DNA of 12,426 nucleotides from Nocardia sp. GTDB lineage: Bacteria > Actinomycetota > Actinomycetes > Mycobacteriales > Mycobacteriaceae. Below the pieces are notes generated by a model that saw nothing but the letters and a program-made list of their open reading frames with translations, was not told the origin of the DNA and searched no databases. This document shows positions 6,816 to 12,426 of the stretch, piece after piece (the first letter of the stretch is position 1; every line of letters begins with the position of its first letter). The stretch is taken from contig JABFXT010000440.1 of assembly GCA_013361595.1 (NCBI GenBank), positions 1 to 12,426 of the forward strand, in the 5' to 3' direction. The position numbers were made by a program, and so were the translations under genes.

Positions 6816-6824
6816 CGAGGTCTT

Positions 6825-6909
6825 GGAGACGTGGCAGAGCGGCCGAATGCACTCGCCTTGAAAGCGAGAGTCGTGAGAGCGACCGGGGGTTCAAATCCCT
6901 CCGTCTCCG
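6825..6909 (+). tRNA. tRNA-Ser, anticodon TGA (reads UCA codons)
   Basis: Class II tRNA with a long variable arm. The acceptor stem GGAGACG (6825-6831) pairs with CGTCTCC (6902-6908), discriminator G at 6909. The anticodon stem CTCGC/GCGAG (6852-6856, 6864-6868) encloses loop CTTGAAA with anticodon TGA at 6859-6861. The variable arm includes GTCGTGAGAGCGAC, and the T arm is GGGGGTTCAAATCCCTC. CCA is not encoded. The discriminator G and the long variable arm are serine identity features. It sits between the FMN enzyme gene and the convergent zeta-family gene. Confidence 0.96.
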
Positions 6910-6965
6910 CTCATGGCTGCGTGACCGGGCTCCGGCGCCGTACCGCCGTCCGTGCTCGAGCCGGG

Positions 6966-7988
6966 TCAGCTCGGTACCAGCATGGACGCGTGGTCCATTT
7001 CGAGCAGCAGCCGTTGCCAGTCGGCCGCCTGCTCGGGCACGTCGACATTCGCCTGTGCCAGCGTTTCCCGGAAACTCATGGCCCTCTCGAAATACGCGTG
7101 TTCCTCATCCGTGGTCAGCGGACGGTCCCGTTCTGCCTGCAGGGTGTGCCAGCCCTTGGGCGATTCGGCCCATTGACCCGTCGCTATCCGATGGTTTTCG
7201 AACAGCACTTCTGAGCGGGTTCGCACCCGAAGTGCGTCGACAGCTACCGGTGGCCGGTCCGATTCGAGCATTCGGAGCAGATCGGCCGAACCGTGGAAGC
7301 AGGCTGTCTGCGCGGTGCCCGGCACATACCGCCCCGCGCCGTAGCGCAGGCGTTCACGGAGGAACCGGGCCAGGACCGAGGCCTCGCTCTCGGCCCGCGA
7401 AACCGCGACGGCATCGATGACCGAACCATAGCGGTTCTGCTGGAAGCGGCGGATGCGTTGCGCTGCCCGCATCGGGTCGCCCGCGCCTTCTTCGAGGACG
7501 GCGGACCGGCGTCGAGCGATCACGTAGTCGATGGCCATGTCGAGCCATCGCTCGGCGATCGGATACAGGTGGTCACCGGTGGTGAAGTCGTCGCAGTCCC
7601 GCAGTGCCGCGAACTCCGGATGGTGGCGGACGTAGTCGTCGGCGATGAGCGGTATCGCTCCGCCCCGCTCTCGGAAGGACTCCGCGACCGCGTGGATCGT
7701 TGTCGTCTTGCCGGAACCGGGCTGTCCCACCACCGTGGTGAGCACGAGTCGTCCCGATGTCTTCCTGCCGCCGGCTGCTGCCTCCAGATGTTCGGGGGCT
7801 ATCTCCTTGTCGAAGATGCGCTGCATATCACGCTCGGACAATGCGTAACGCTGGACGCCCTCCCGCAGTTGGCCCGCGAAATGGTGACCGGTCCTGCTCC
7901 AGTAATCGGTCGTGGTGTGCAGGGTATGGCGGATACGCCCGAGTCCCCCGTATACGGTTGCCGCCACAGCCGAACTCGTACTATTCAC
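6966..7988 (-). CDS. Zeta-toxin-family kinase, orphan
   Basis: Zeta toxins phosphorylate UDP-N-acetylglucosamine and block peptidoglycan synthesis; some family members have other substrates. From the GTG at 7988 the protein has 340 residues. A helical lead-in ALSERDMQRIFDKEI (49-63) precedes Walker A GQPGSGKTT (88-96, Lys94). LIADDYVRHHPEF (114-126) holds the family's Asp-Asp and Arg. AVLEEGAGDP (163-172) and RFLRERLRYGAGRYVPG (208-224), with several basic residues, continue the fold. After ~246 there is a ~95-residue C-terminal region rich in Arg and Glu. No small epsilon-like antitoxin reading frame was found next to it on either side. The start is uncertain: the frame stays open to 8300, GTG 7967 and ATG 7826 are alternatives, and none has a good RBS. 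The nearest gene upstream is divergent (8143). Confidence 0.8.
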   Translation of the reverse strand: MNSTSSAVAATVYGGLGRIRHTLHTTTDYWSRTGHHFAGQLREGVQRYALSERDMQRIFDKEIAPEHLEAAAGGRKTSGRLVLTTVVGQPGSGKTTTIHAVAESFRERGGAIPLIADDYVRHHPEFAALRDCDDFTTGDHLYPIAERWLDMAIDYVIARRRSAVLEEGAGDPMRAAQRIRRFQQNRYGSVIDAVAVSRAESEASVLARFLRERLRYGAGRYVPGTAQTACFHGSADLLRMLESDRPPVAVDALRVRTRSEVLFENHRIATGQWAESPKGWHTLQAERDRPLTTDEEHAYFERAMSFRETLAQANVDVPEQAADWQRLLLEMDHASMLVPS

Positions 7989-8006
7989 AACTTTCGATTG
8001 TTTCGG

Positions 8007-8022
8007 GGCGATGGAGATCGCC
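8007..8022. promoter_or_regulatory. Inverted repeat upstream of the zeta-family gene
   Basis: GGCGAT and ATCGCC around a four-base centre, 19 bases upstream of the proposed GTG at 7988 and within the 154-base divergent spacer (7989-8142). A possible operator or 5' hairpin. It would be coding if the true zeta start is further upstream. Confidence 0.25.
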
Positions 8023-8130
8023 TTCTCCGCAGTGGCAATATGCGGCGGCAGCGATCTGCCTGGTCGGGCTTTTCCGAGTTGTGGGGACGCGCGAAAGCTC
8101 CAGGTATACGCCGGCGGACCGCCTGTTGCG

Positions 8131-8136
8131 TACGGT
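8131..8136 (+). promoter_or_regulatory. -10 element of a probable leaderless transcript
   Basis: TACGGT, six bases before the GTG at 8143, with no Shine-Dalgarno between. This supports 8143 over in-frame starts further upstream such as 7912. Confidence 0.5.
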
Positions 8137-8142
8137 GGACAC

Positions 8143-8757
8143 GTGACGCAATCGAGCGACGTAACCCCCGGCCCGGCCGTGACGCCGGCACCCGGGCGGT
8201 GGCCCGCCGTGCTGACCTGGCGTGCGCACGACGGCTCGCGGATGGAATCGGTTCGCGTAACTCTCAACGGCAAGCGGATCCGGGCCAGCGGCCGGATCAT
8301 CGGTGGCGGTTGCGGCGAGCACAGTGCGTTCAGCGCCTCCTACGACCTGGTCACCGACGAGAACGGGGCGACCAGGCGGCTGTCGCTGAGCAGTACCACC
8401 GCCGCCGGGGAGCGGCACGCCTCCCTCGCCCGCGACGAGGAGAACTACTGGCTCGTCGATGCCACCGGGACCCATATCCGGTCCACGTTCGGTGGGGCGC
8501 TGGACGCCGATGTGGTGCTCAGCCCGTTCTTCAACACCCTGCCCATCCGCCGGTTCGGGTTGCAGCACGCCATGGAGGATGTGCAGGTCCCGGTGGTCTA
8601 CGTTCGGTTGCCGGAGCTGACGGCGCAGGAGGCCGACCTCACCTACAGCAGCGCCGGGGACGGGATCAGCGTTCTCTCGCCGGTGTCCAGCGCCACCCTG
8701 ACCGTCGACCCGGACGGTTTCGTTCTCGACTATCCGGGGCTGGCCGAGCGGGTCTGA
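8143..8757 (+). CDS. Putative glycolipid-binding family protein (PF06475-like)
   Basis: 204 residues resembling the DUF1089/putative glycolipid-binding family, a beta-rich barrel-like fold related to the LolA/LppX type. The family's biological role is unproven. Recognisable blocks: AVLTWRAHDGSRMESVRV (22-39), SASYDLVTDENGATRRL (64-80), the characteristic LSPFFNTLPIRRFGL (126-140), VVYVRLPELT (151-160) and VDPDGFVLDYPGL (188-200). No signal peptide or lipobox is seen, so a cytoplasmic location is inferred despite the family name. Residues 1-19 are a Pro/Thr-rich tail. The start is the GTG six bases after the -10. It is divergent from the zeta-family gene, and its stop lies seven bases from that of tyrA on the other strand. 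Confidence 0.75.
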   Translation: MTQSSDVTPGPAVTPAPGRWPAVLTWRAHDGSRMESVRVTLNGKRIRASGRIIGGGCGEHSAFSASYDLVTDENGATRRLSLSSTTAAGERHASLARDEENYWLVDATGTHIRSTFGGALDADVVLSPFFNTLPIRRFGLQHAMEDVQVPVVYVRLPELTAQEADLTYSSAGDGISVLSPVSSATLTVDPDGFVLDYPGLAERV

Positions 8758-8764
8758 ACGCGGA

Positions 8765-9724
8765 TCAGCCGACGGGGTCGAGCCGGGTGACGACTCCGCC
8801 CGCCCGCCCGGCCTCCTGTAGTTTCGCCAGCCAGCCGTCCGCGCCGGGGACGAGCGCGGTGATCTCCCAGCGGGCCGCCGCTTCGTAGCGCAGCCGGGCG
8901 GCGTGCCCGGCCGCGGTGAGGTCGGCCAGTGAGGTTTCGCCGCTCAGCTTCGTCCTGGCTTCGTGCAGTGCGGTCAGGGTTTCGTCCAGTACCGCGAGCA
9001 GCGCGTCGGAGTTGGGTTCGCAGATAGCGCGCACCAGATCGGGTGCGGTCCCGGCGACCCGGGTGCCGTCCCGGAACGATCCGGCGGCCAATCCCAGCGC
9101 CAGATCGCCGCCGCGGACGCCCGCCACCGCCAGTGCCTCGGCGAGGATATGCGGTAGATGCGAGATCCGGGCCACGGCGCGATCGTGCTCGGCGGCGATC
9201 ACCGGGACGGCCACCGCCCCACAGTCAAAGGCCAGCCGTGTCACTCGTGTCCAGGTGGCCGCGTCGGTCCCCGGATCCACTCCCACCGCCCAGGCCGCGC
9301 CGCGGAAAAGTCCCGGATCGGTTGCCTGCCATCCCGATTCGGCGGTGCCGGCCATCGGATGTCCGCCGACGTAGCGACCCTCCAACCCGTAGCGCCGGAC
9401 GGCCGCCGCGACAGGGGCCTTCACACTCACCACATCGGTCAGCGCGCAGTCCGGCGCGTGCTCGGCGATCGCGTCGAGCATCGCGTCGACCGCCGGCATC
9501 GGTACCGCGACCACGATGAGCGCATCGCTTCCGGCGGCCCGGCGCAGCACCGCCGGGAGGTCGTCGCCGACATCGAAACCCGAGGTCCGGGCCGCCGCCA
9601 CGCCCGATGCCGAGCGGTTGTATCCCCAGGCGGTGCGACCGGCCGCGGTCGCCGCACGCAGCAGCGATCCGCCGATCAAACCGGTCCCGAGAACACAGAG
9701 CGCCGTATGGTCGTCAGCAGTCAC
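8765..9724 (-). CDS. tyrA: Prephenate dehydrogenase TyrA
   Basis: Oxidative decarboxylation of prephenate to 4-hydroxyphenylpyruvate with NAD+, in tyrosine biosynthesis. 319 residues from the GTG at 9724. The Rossmann start is ALCVLGTGLIGGS (8-20) with GxGxxG at 13-18. GYNRS (34-38), LTDVVSVK (95-102) and YVGGHPMAGTAESGW (118-132), with the catalytic His122, follow, then HLPH and AAGSFRDGTRVAGTAPDL in the helical dimerisation domain. It ends with a ~60-residue extension and no recognisable ACT domain. Closest to M. tuberculosis Rv3754, which likewise diverges from the Rv3753c-Rv3752c pair. Starts further upstream (for example 9811) would run into the divergent gene. No RBS precedes 9724, and GAATCT six bases upstream is a poor -10, so the start is only probable. 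Confidence 0.92.
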   Translation of the reverse strand: MTADDHTALCVLGTGLIGGSLLRAATAAGRTAWGYNRSASGVAAARTSGFDVGDDLPAVLRRAAGSDALIVVAVPMPAVDAMLDAIAEHAPDCALTDVVSVKAPVAAAVRRYGLEGRYVGGHPMAGTAESGWQATDPGLFRGAAWAVGVDPGTDAATWTRVTRLAFDCGAVAVPVIAAEHDRAVARISHLPHILAEALAVAGVRGGDLALGLAAGSFRDGTRVAGTAPDLVRAICEPNSDALLAVLDETLTALHEARTKLSGETSLADLTAAGHAARLRYEAAARWEITALVPGADGWLAKLQEAGRAGGVVTRLDPVG

Positions 9725-9769
9725 CGGAACAGATTCGCATACGACTTCATCTAACGGCCCCGGGCCGAC

Positions 9770-9775
9770 TACCGT
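9770..9775 (+). promoter_or_regulatory. -10 element of a probable leaderless transcript
   Basis: TACCGT, exactly seven bases before the ATG at 9783, inside the 58-base spacer to tyrA. No Shine-Dalgarno. It probably drives the two-gene unit 9783-10785. Confidence 0.6.
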
Positions 9776-9782
9776 TGCGCCC

Positions 9783-10322
9783 ATGGCAGCACAGCGCGCG
9801 GGCACGAACAAGGCGGCGTCGGATGATTACGACGACGTGGAGGGGTTCGCGGTGGCCGTTGTCCGGGAAGACGGTACCTGGCGGTGCACCCCGCTGACCG
9901 AGGCCGCGCTCACCACCTTGTCCGCGGCGGAGAACGAGCTGAAGGCTCTGCGTTCCTCCGGTGCGGTCTTCGGGCTCCTGGACGTCGACGACGAATTCTT
10001 CATCGTGGTCCGCCCCGCTCCCAGCGGCACCCGGTTGCTGGTGTCCGACGCGACAGCGGCCATCGATTACGACATCGCCGCCGATGTCCTCGAGGAACTG
10101 CATATCGAGATCCCAGATATCGATCCCGACGAACTCGACGATGTCGAACCGTGGGAAGAGGGCGACCTGGGCATCCTGGCCGATCTGGGTCTGCCCGAAC
10201 CGGTGCTCAGTGTGATCCTCGCCGAAACCGACCTCTATCCCGACGAGCAGCTCACGATGATCGCCCAGCGCCTGGGCTTCTCGTCGGAGTTCTCCGCGGT
10301 GCTCGACAAGCTGCCCCGCTGA
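9783..10322 (+). CDS. tRNA adenosine deaminase-associated protein (Rv3753c-like)
   Basis: 179 residues, an actinobacterial family always found directly before tadA as far as I know; its biochemical role is not established. Visible features: FAVAVVREDGTWRC (22-35), VFGLLDVDDEFFIVVRP (62-78), LLVSDATAAIDYDIA (85-99), a strongly acidic stretch at ~108-125 (DIDPDELDDVEPWEEGD), and a C-terminal LTMIAQRLGFSS (161-172). No catalytic motif, membrane segment or signal peptide was seen. The stop is followed after one base by the tadA start, so the pair is one operon. A partner or regulatory role for TadA is inferred from this linkage only. Confidence 0.85.
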   Translation: MAAQRAGTNKAASDDYDDVEGFAVAVVREDGTWRCTPLTEAALTTLSAAENELKALRSSGAVFGLLDVDDEFFIVVRPAPSGTRLLVSDATAAIDYDIAADVLEELHIEIPDIDPDELDDVEPWEEGDLGILADLGLPEPVLSVILAETDLYPDEQLTMIAQRLGFSSEFSAVLDKLPR

Positions 10323-10323
10323 G

Positions 10324-10785
10324 TTGAGCGTTTCGCTCTCCGATACCGAGATGGTGCGCACGGCCCTGGCCGTCGCCGCCACGGCCGATCCACGCGATGT
10401 ACCGGTGGGGGCGGTGGTGTTCGACGGCCGGGGCCGTGAACTGGCCCGCGCCACCAATGCGCGTGAAGCCACCGGCGACCCCACCGCGCACGCCGAGGTG
10501 CTGGCGCTGCGCCGGGCCGCCGCGATCCACGGCGACGGCTGGCGGCTCACCGGCGCCACTCTCGCGGTGACGCTGGAACCGTGCACCATGTGTGCCGGCG
10601 CGCTGGTCGCGGCCCGGGTGGACCGGCTGCTGTTCGGAGCCTGGGAGCCGAAGACCGGCGCGGTGGGTTCGCTGTGGGATGTGGTGCGCGACCGGCGTCT
10701 GAACCACCGGCCCCAGGTACGCGGCGGAATCCTGGAGGCCGAATGTGCGGCGCTTCTCGACGACTACTTCCGGTCACGGCGCTGA
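10324..10785 (+). CDS. tadA: tRNA-specific adenosine deaminase TadA
   Basis: Converts adenosine-34 to inosine in tRNA-Arg(ACG), allowing one tRNA to read CGU, CGC and CGA. 153 residues. The zinc-dependent deaminase motifs are complete: HAEVLAL (56-62) with ligand His56 and catalytic Glu58, and EPCTMC (85-90) with ligands Cys87 and Cys90. GAWEPKTGAVGSLWDVVRD (105-123) and LNHRPQVRGGI (126-136) are typical of actinobacterial TadA. The chosen start is a TTG one base after the upstream stop; the resulting SLSDTEMVRTALAVAA aligns with the M. tuberculosis N-terminus. ATG 10351 is the alternative. There is no clear RBS, so translation is probably coupled to the preceding gene. The last codons form part of a 24-bp tandem repeat. 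Confidence 0.94.
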   Translation: MSVSLSDTEMVRTALAVAATADPRDVPVGAVVFDGRGRELARATNAREATGDPTAHAEVLALRRAAAIHGDGWRLTGATLAVTLEPCTMCAGALVAARVDRLLFGAWEPKTGAVGSLWDVVRDRRLNHRPQVRGGILEAECAALLDDYFRSRR

Positions 10786-10836
10786 GCGCTGTTCATGTGA
10801 CGGCGCTGAGCGCTGTTCATGTGACAGCGCTGAGCG
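10776..10836. repeat. 24-bp tandem repeat at the tadA 3' end
   Basis: Two exact 24-base units (10776-10799 and 10800-10823, beginning ACGGCGCTGAGCGCTGTTC) and a partial third (10824-10836, one mismatch). The first unit contains the tadA stop. Each AGCGC can pair with the next GCGCT across 13 bases, giving alternative hairpins in the 3' untranslated region. GAGCG-GGACTT-CGCTC follows immediately. No T-run follows, so it is not a classical terminator. Confidence 0.9.
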
Positions 10837-10909
10837 GGACTTCGCTCCGGGATTCGACGTAGAGCGCGAACCGGCCGAGGTGTGCGCAGGTCGCGGCCCC
10901 GATTTAGGG

Positions 10910-10929
10910 ATACCGGGACGGTCCGGTAT
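10910..10929. promoter_or_regulatory. Inverted repeat overlapping the tRNA-Ser(CGA) -10
   Basis: ATACCGG (10910-10916) and CCGGTAT (10923-10929), perfect seven-base arms around GACGGT. The right arm overlaps the first three bases of the -10. It could be an operator or chance. Confidence 0.35.
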
Positions 10930-10932
10930 TCT
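10927..10932 (+). promoter_or_regulatory. -10 of tRNA-Ser(CGA)
   Basis: TATTCT, seven bases before the mature tRNA 5' end. This predicts transcription starting at or within a base or two of the tRNA itself. TTTAGG at 10903-10908 is a weak -35 candidate. Confidence 0.55.
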
Positions 10933-10939
10933 GGCGGGC

Positions 10940-11027
10940 GGTGGCGTGTCCGAGCGGCCTAAGGAGCACGCCTCGAAAGCGTGTGAGGGGTAACCCCCCT
11001 CCGAGGGTTCAAATCCCTCCGCCACCG
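10940..11027 (+). tRNA. tRNA-Ser, anticodon CGA (reads UCG codons)
   Basis: Class II tRNA. The acceptor stem GGTGGCG (10940-10946) pairs with CGCCACC (11020-11026), discriminator G at 11027. The anticodon stem CACGC/GCGTG (10967-10971, 10979-10983) encloses loop CTCGAAA with anticodon CGA at 10974-10976. The long variable arm is GAGGGGTAACCCCCCTC and the T arm GAGGGTTCAAATCCCTC. CCA is not encoded. It lies downstream of tadA with its own promoter and terminator. Confidence 0.97.
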
Positions 11028-11031
11028 CTTC

Positions 11032-11067
11032 AGCCCCTCATCCGGATTTCCGGGTGAGGGGCTTTTT
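11032..11067 (+). terminator. Intrinsic terminator after tRNA-Ser(CGA)
   Basis: AGCCCCTCA (11032-11040) pairs perfectly with TGAGGGGCT (11055-11063), with a 14-base loop that itself contains CCGGATTTCCGG, followed by a run of five T (11063-11067). It begins five bases after the tRNA. Confidence 0.92.
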
Positions 11068-11442
11068 GCTGTGCGCGCACAGCCGCATCTCCGACCGCGG
11101 CCCTTCCGAGCGATGCCGACCGCCGCTACGTCGCTCACCGTCCGGTCGATCGATCCGAACAGAGATGTGGTCTCCGTCACGATCGCATATTAATGGAACA
11201 ACAGTCCCGTTAGCTCGGTTGGGTCTCGATATGACAGCGACTGAGACCGGTTATCGGTCGATCCACGCGGCCGGCCGCCCGTTTCCGGCGCCCGAATCGC
11301 ACCCGCCTCCGGCGCTTTCCGGCTCATACGCGCGACCCCGCCCGAATCGCCGCGCTCCGCACTGCCGCGATACCGCGTCCGGTGCGTTCGAGCGAACACC
11401 CGACCCATATGCCCCGCAACAACTCCGAGATCGGAAGAACCG
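11068..11442 (+). other. Non-coding stretch between the terminator and the GDSL hydrolase gene
   Basis: 375 bases with no convincing gene. Open frames here on both strands lack recognisable protein character. It is locally AT-richer at about 11181-11200 (CGATCGCATATTAATGG), a plausible promoter region. GGTCTC (11222-11227) and GAGACC (11243-11248) form an inverted repeat with a 15-base centre. No -10/-35 pair could be assigned with confidence. Confidence 0.5.
11433..11437 (+). promoter_or_regulatory. Ribosome binding site of the GDSL hydrolase
   Basis: GGAAG, five bases before the ATG at 11443. One of the few recognisable Shine-Dalgarno sites in this window. Confidence 0.65.
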
Positions 11443-12426
11443 ATGAATATCAGCAGGAAACCGCTCGCCGTGCTCGCCGCGACGGTCGTCGCTGTCGGCC
11501 TGGCCGCCGCATGCTCACCCGCACCCGGCGAATCCGGCGGGCCGCAGACTTGGACCACCGCGTGGTCTGTCCCCATGCAGACCCCGAGCGAAGGGTTCGA
11601 ACCGAATTGGGCCACCGACGGCTTCGCCGACCAGACGGTCCGGCAGGTGGTCCGGGCCACCGGGGGCGGCACCCGGGCCCGGGTCACTCTGTCCAACCTC
11701 TTCGGCGAGGACGAACTCCGGATCGCCGGGGGCACCATCGCACGTACCGACCGGGGTGCGCAGGTACACGCGGATACGACTCGGCCCTTGAAGTTCGCTG
11801 GTGCCGACTCGGTGACCGTGGCACCGGGTGCGGAAGTCACCAGTGACGCTTCCGAATTGCGGTTGGCGCCGTTCGAATCGGCGACGGTCACGCTGTATCT
11901 GGCCGATCCGACCGGTCCGGCGACTTTCCACGCGCAGGGGTATGCCAGTACCTATCGCGCGTCGGGTGATCATGTCTCGGACGGCGCGGGAACCGCTTTC
12001 ACCGAAGCGACGCACTCCTGGTACTACCTGTCCGACCTCGAGGTCTCCGGTGGTCCCGAAGATGTCGAGACCGTCGTCGCGTTCGGTGATTCGATCACCG
12101 ACGGCTTCGGATCGGACAACGACGGCGACAATCGCTATCCCGACGTGCTCGCCGAATCGCTCGTCGGGGACGGACCGGAGCGAACCGTGCTCAACGCGGG
12201 TATCGGCGGGAATATGATCCTGCGCGACTCGAAGTGGTACGGCGAGAGCGCATTGCGCCGCTTCGATCGTGATGTGCTCGGCACACCCGGCGTGGACACG
12301 GTGATCGTGCTCGGCGGCCTGAACGATATCGGTTTCTCCGAGGTCGATCTGCCGACCTACAAGCCCGATGCCGATGTGTCGGTGGACGTGGGCATGCTCT
12401 TCGCCCAGGTGCGGCGCGTGGTGCGG
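11443..12426 (+). CDS. Secreted SGNH/GDSL hydrolase, probable lipoprotein (3' end outside window)
   Basis: Esterase/lipase-type serine hydrolase exported to the cell surface; the substrate is unknown. The 328 visible residues begin with a signal peptide (basic MNISRK, hydrophobic 8-22) ending LAAACSP, where Cys24 is a probable lipidation site although position -3 is Ala rather than Leu. A beta-rich N-terminal domain (~35-205; WTTAWSVPMQTP, TVRQVVRATGGGTRARVTLSNLFGE) precedes the SGNH core, as in actinobacterial GDSL proteins of the rhamnogalacturonan-acetylesterase-like group. Block I is FGDSITDGFG (214-223, nucleophile Ser217), block II NAGIGGN (251-257, Gly256) and block III GGLNDIG (291-297, Asn294). 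The Asp-x-x-His block V is past the edge. The frame has no stop to the end. The ATG has GGAAG five bases upstream. Confidence 0.9.
   Translation, partial: MNISRKPLAVLAATVVAVGLAAACSPAPGESGGPQTWTTAWSVPMQTPSEGFEPNWATDGFADQTVRQVVRATGGGTRARVTLSNLFGEDELRIAGGTIARTDRGAQVHADTTRPLKFAGADSVTVAPGAEVTSDASELRLAPFESATVTLYLADPTGPATFHAQGYASTYRASGDHVSDGAGTAFTEATHSWYYLSDLEVSGGPEDVETVVAFGDSITDGFGSDNDGDNRYPDVLAESLVGDGPERTVLNAGIGGNMILRDSKWYGESALRRFDRDVLGTPGVDTVIVLGGLNDIGFSEVDLPTYKPDADVSVDVGMLFAQVRRVVR

Noticed and set aside
7293..8888. A 531-codon plus-strand open frame across the zeta kinase and glycolipid-binding genes
   Set aside because: It runs antisense to one recognised gene and out of frame with another, is Arg-rich and has no motif.
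10776..10836. CRISPR array
   Set aside because: The 24-bp units are directly tandem with no unique spacers, there are fewer than three full copies, and no cas gene is present.
6825..11027. Integrative element bounded by the two tRNA-Ser genes
   Set aside because: The two tRNAs differ in sequence and anticodon, no integrase or excisionase was found, and most of the interval is conserved housekeeping genes (tyrA, tadA and its partner).
11190..11891. A 233-codon minus-strand frame opposite the start of the GDSL hydrolase gene
   Set aside because: It overlaps the signal peptide and N-terminal domain of a well-supported secreted hydrolase, and its own product shows no recognisable features.

Overview
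The window looks like chromosome of a high-GC mycolic-acid actinobacterium, most likely Nocardia or a close relative; the genus is an inference. The evidence is a galactan (Wzm/Wzt-type) exporter next to GlfT1, the actinobacterial proteasome activator Bpa with its C-terminal GQYL, and gene neighbourhoods that from memory match M. tuberculosis (Rv3777-Rv3783 and Rv3752c-Rv3754) but with a different stretch between them.

Left part (1-3071, minus strand): a probable operon reads bpa > wzm > wzt > glfT1, with glfT1 running off the left edge. It builds the arabinogalactan core. GlfT1 starts the galactofuran chain on the lipid-linked linker, and Wzm/Wzt move the lipid-linked galactan across the membrane. 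Wzt and GlfT1 overlap by ATGA, and the start region of glfT1 carries an in-frame 35-bp duplication plus two competing 11-bp inverted-repeat pairings. Divergent from bpa is a cysteine-desulfurase-fold protein (3211-4413) that has lost the PLP lysine. It converges on a PIG3-type quinone oxidoreductase (4477-5508, minus).

Middle (5570-8757): a lactate 2-monooxygenase-like FMN enzyme, tRNA-Ser(UGA), an orphan zeta-toxin-family kinase (minus), and a divergent putative glycolipid-binding-family protein. This is the accessory-looking part. No integrase, transposase or attachment-site duplication was seen.

Right part (8765-12426): prephenate dehydrogenase tyrA (minus) diverges from a tRNA-adenosine-deaminase-associated protein and tadA. 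A 24-bp tandem repeat, tRNA-Ser(CGA) and a strong intrinsic terminator follow. A 375-base non-coding stretch then leads to a secreted, probably lipoprotein, SGNH/GDSL hydrolase cut by the right edge.

A recurrent theme is promoter layout. Four protein genes (3211, 5570, 8143, 9783) have a TANNNT -10 hexamer ending 6-7 bases before the start codon and no convincing ribosome binding site, as expected for leaderless transcripts. The same -10 geometry sits in front of tRNA-Ser(CGA). The window is mostly conserved housekeeping DNA. I did not find a convincing undescribed defence or mobile system; the most interesting items are the glfT1 start-site repeats, the PLP pseudoenzyme and the orphan zeta kinase.
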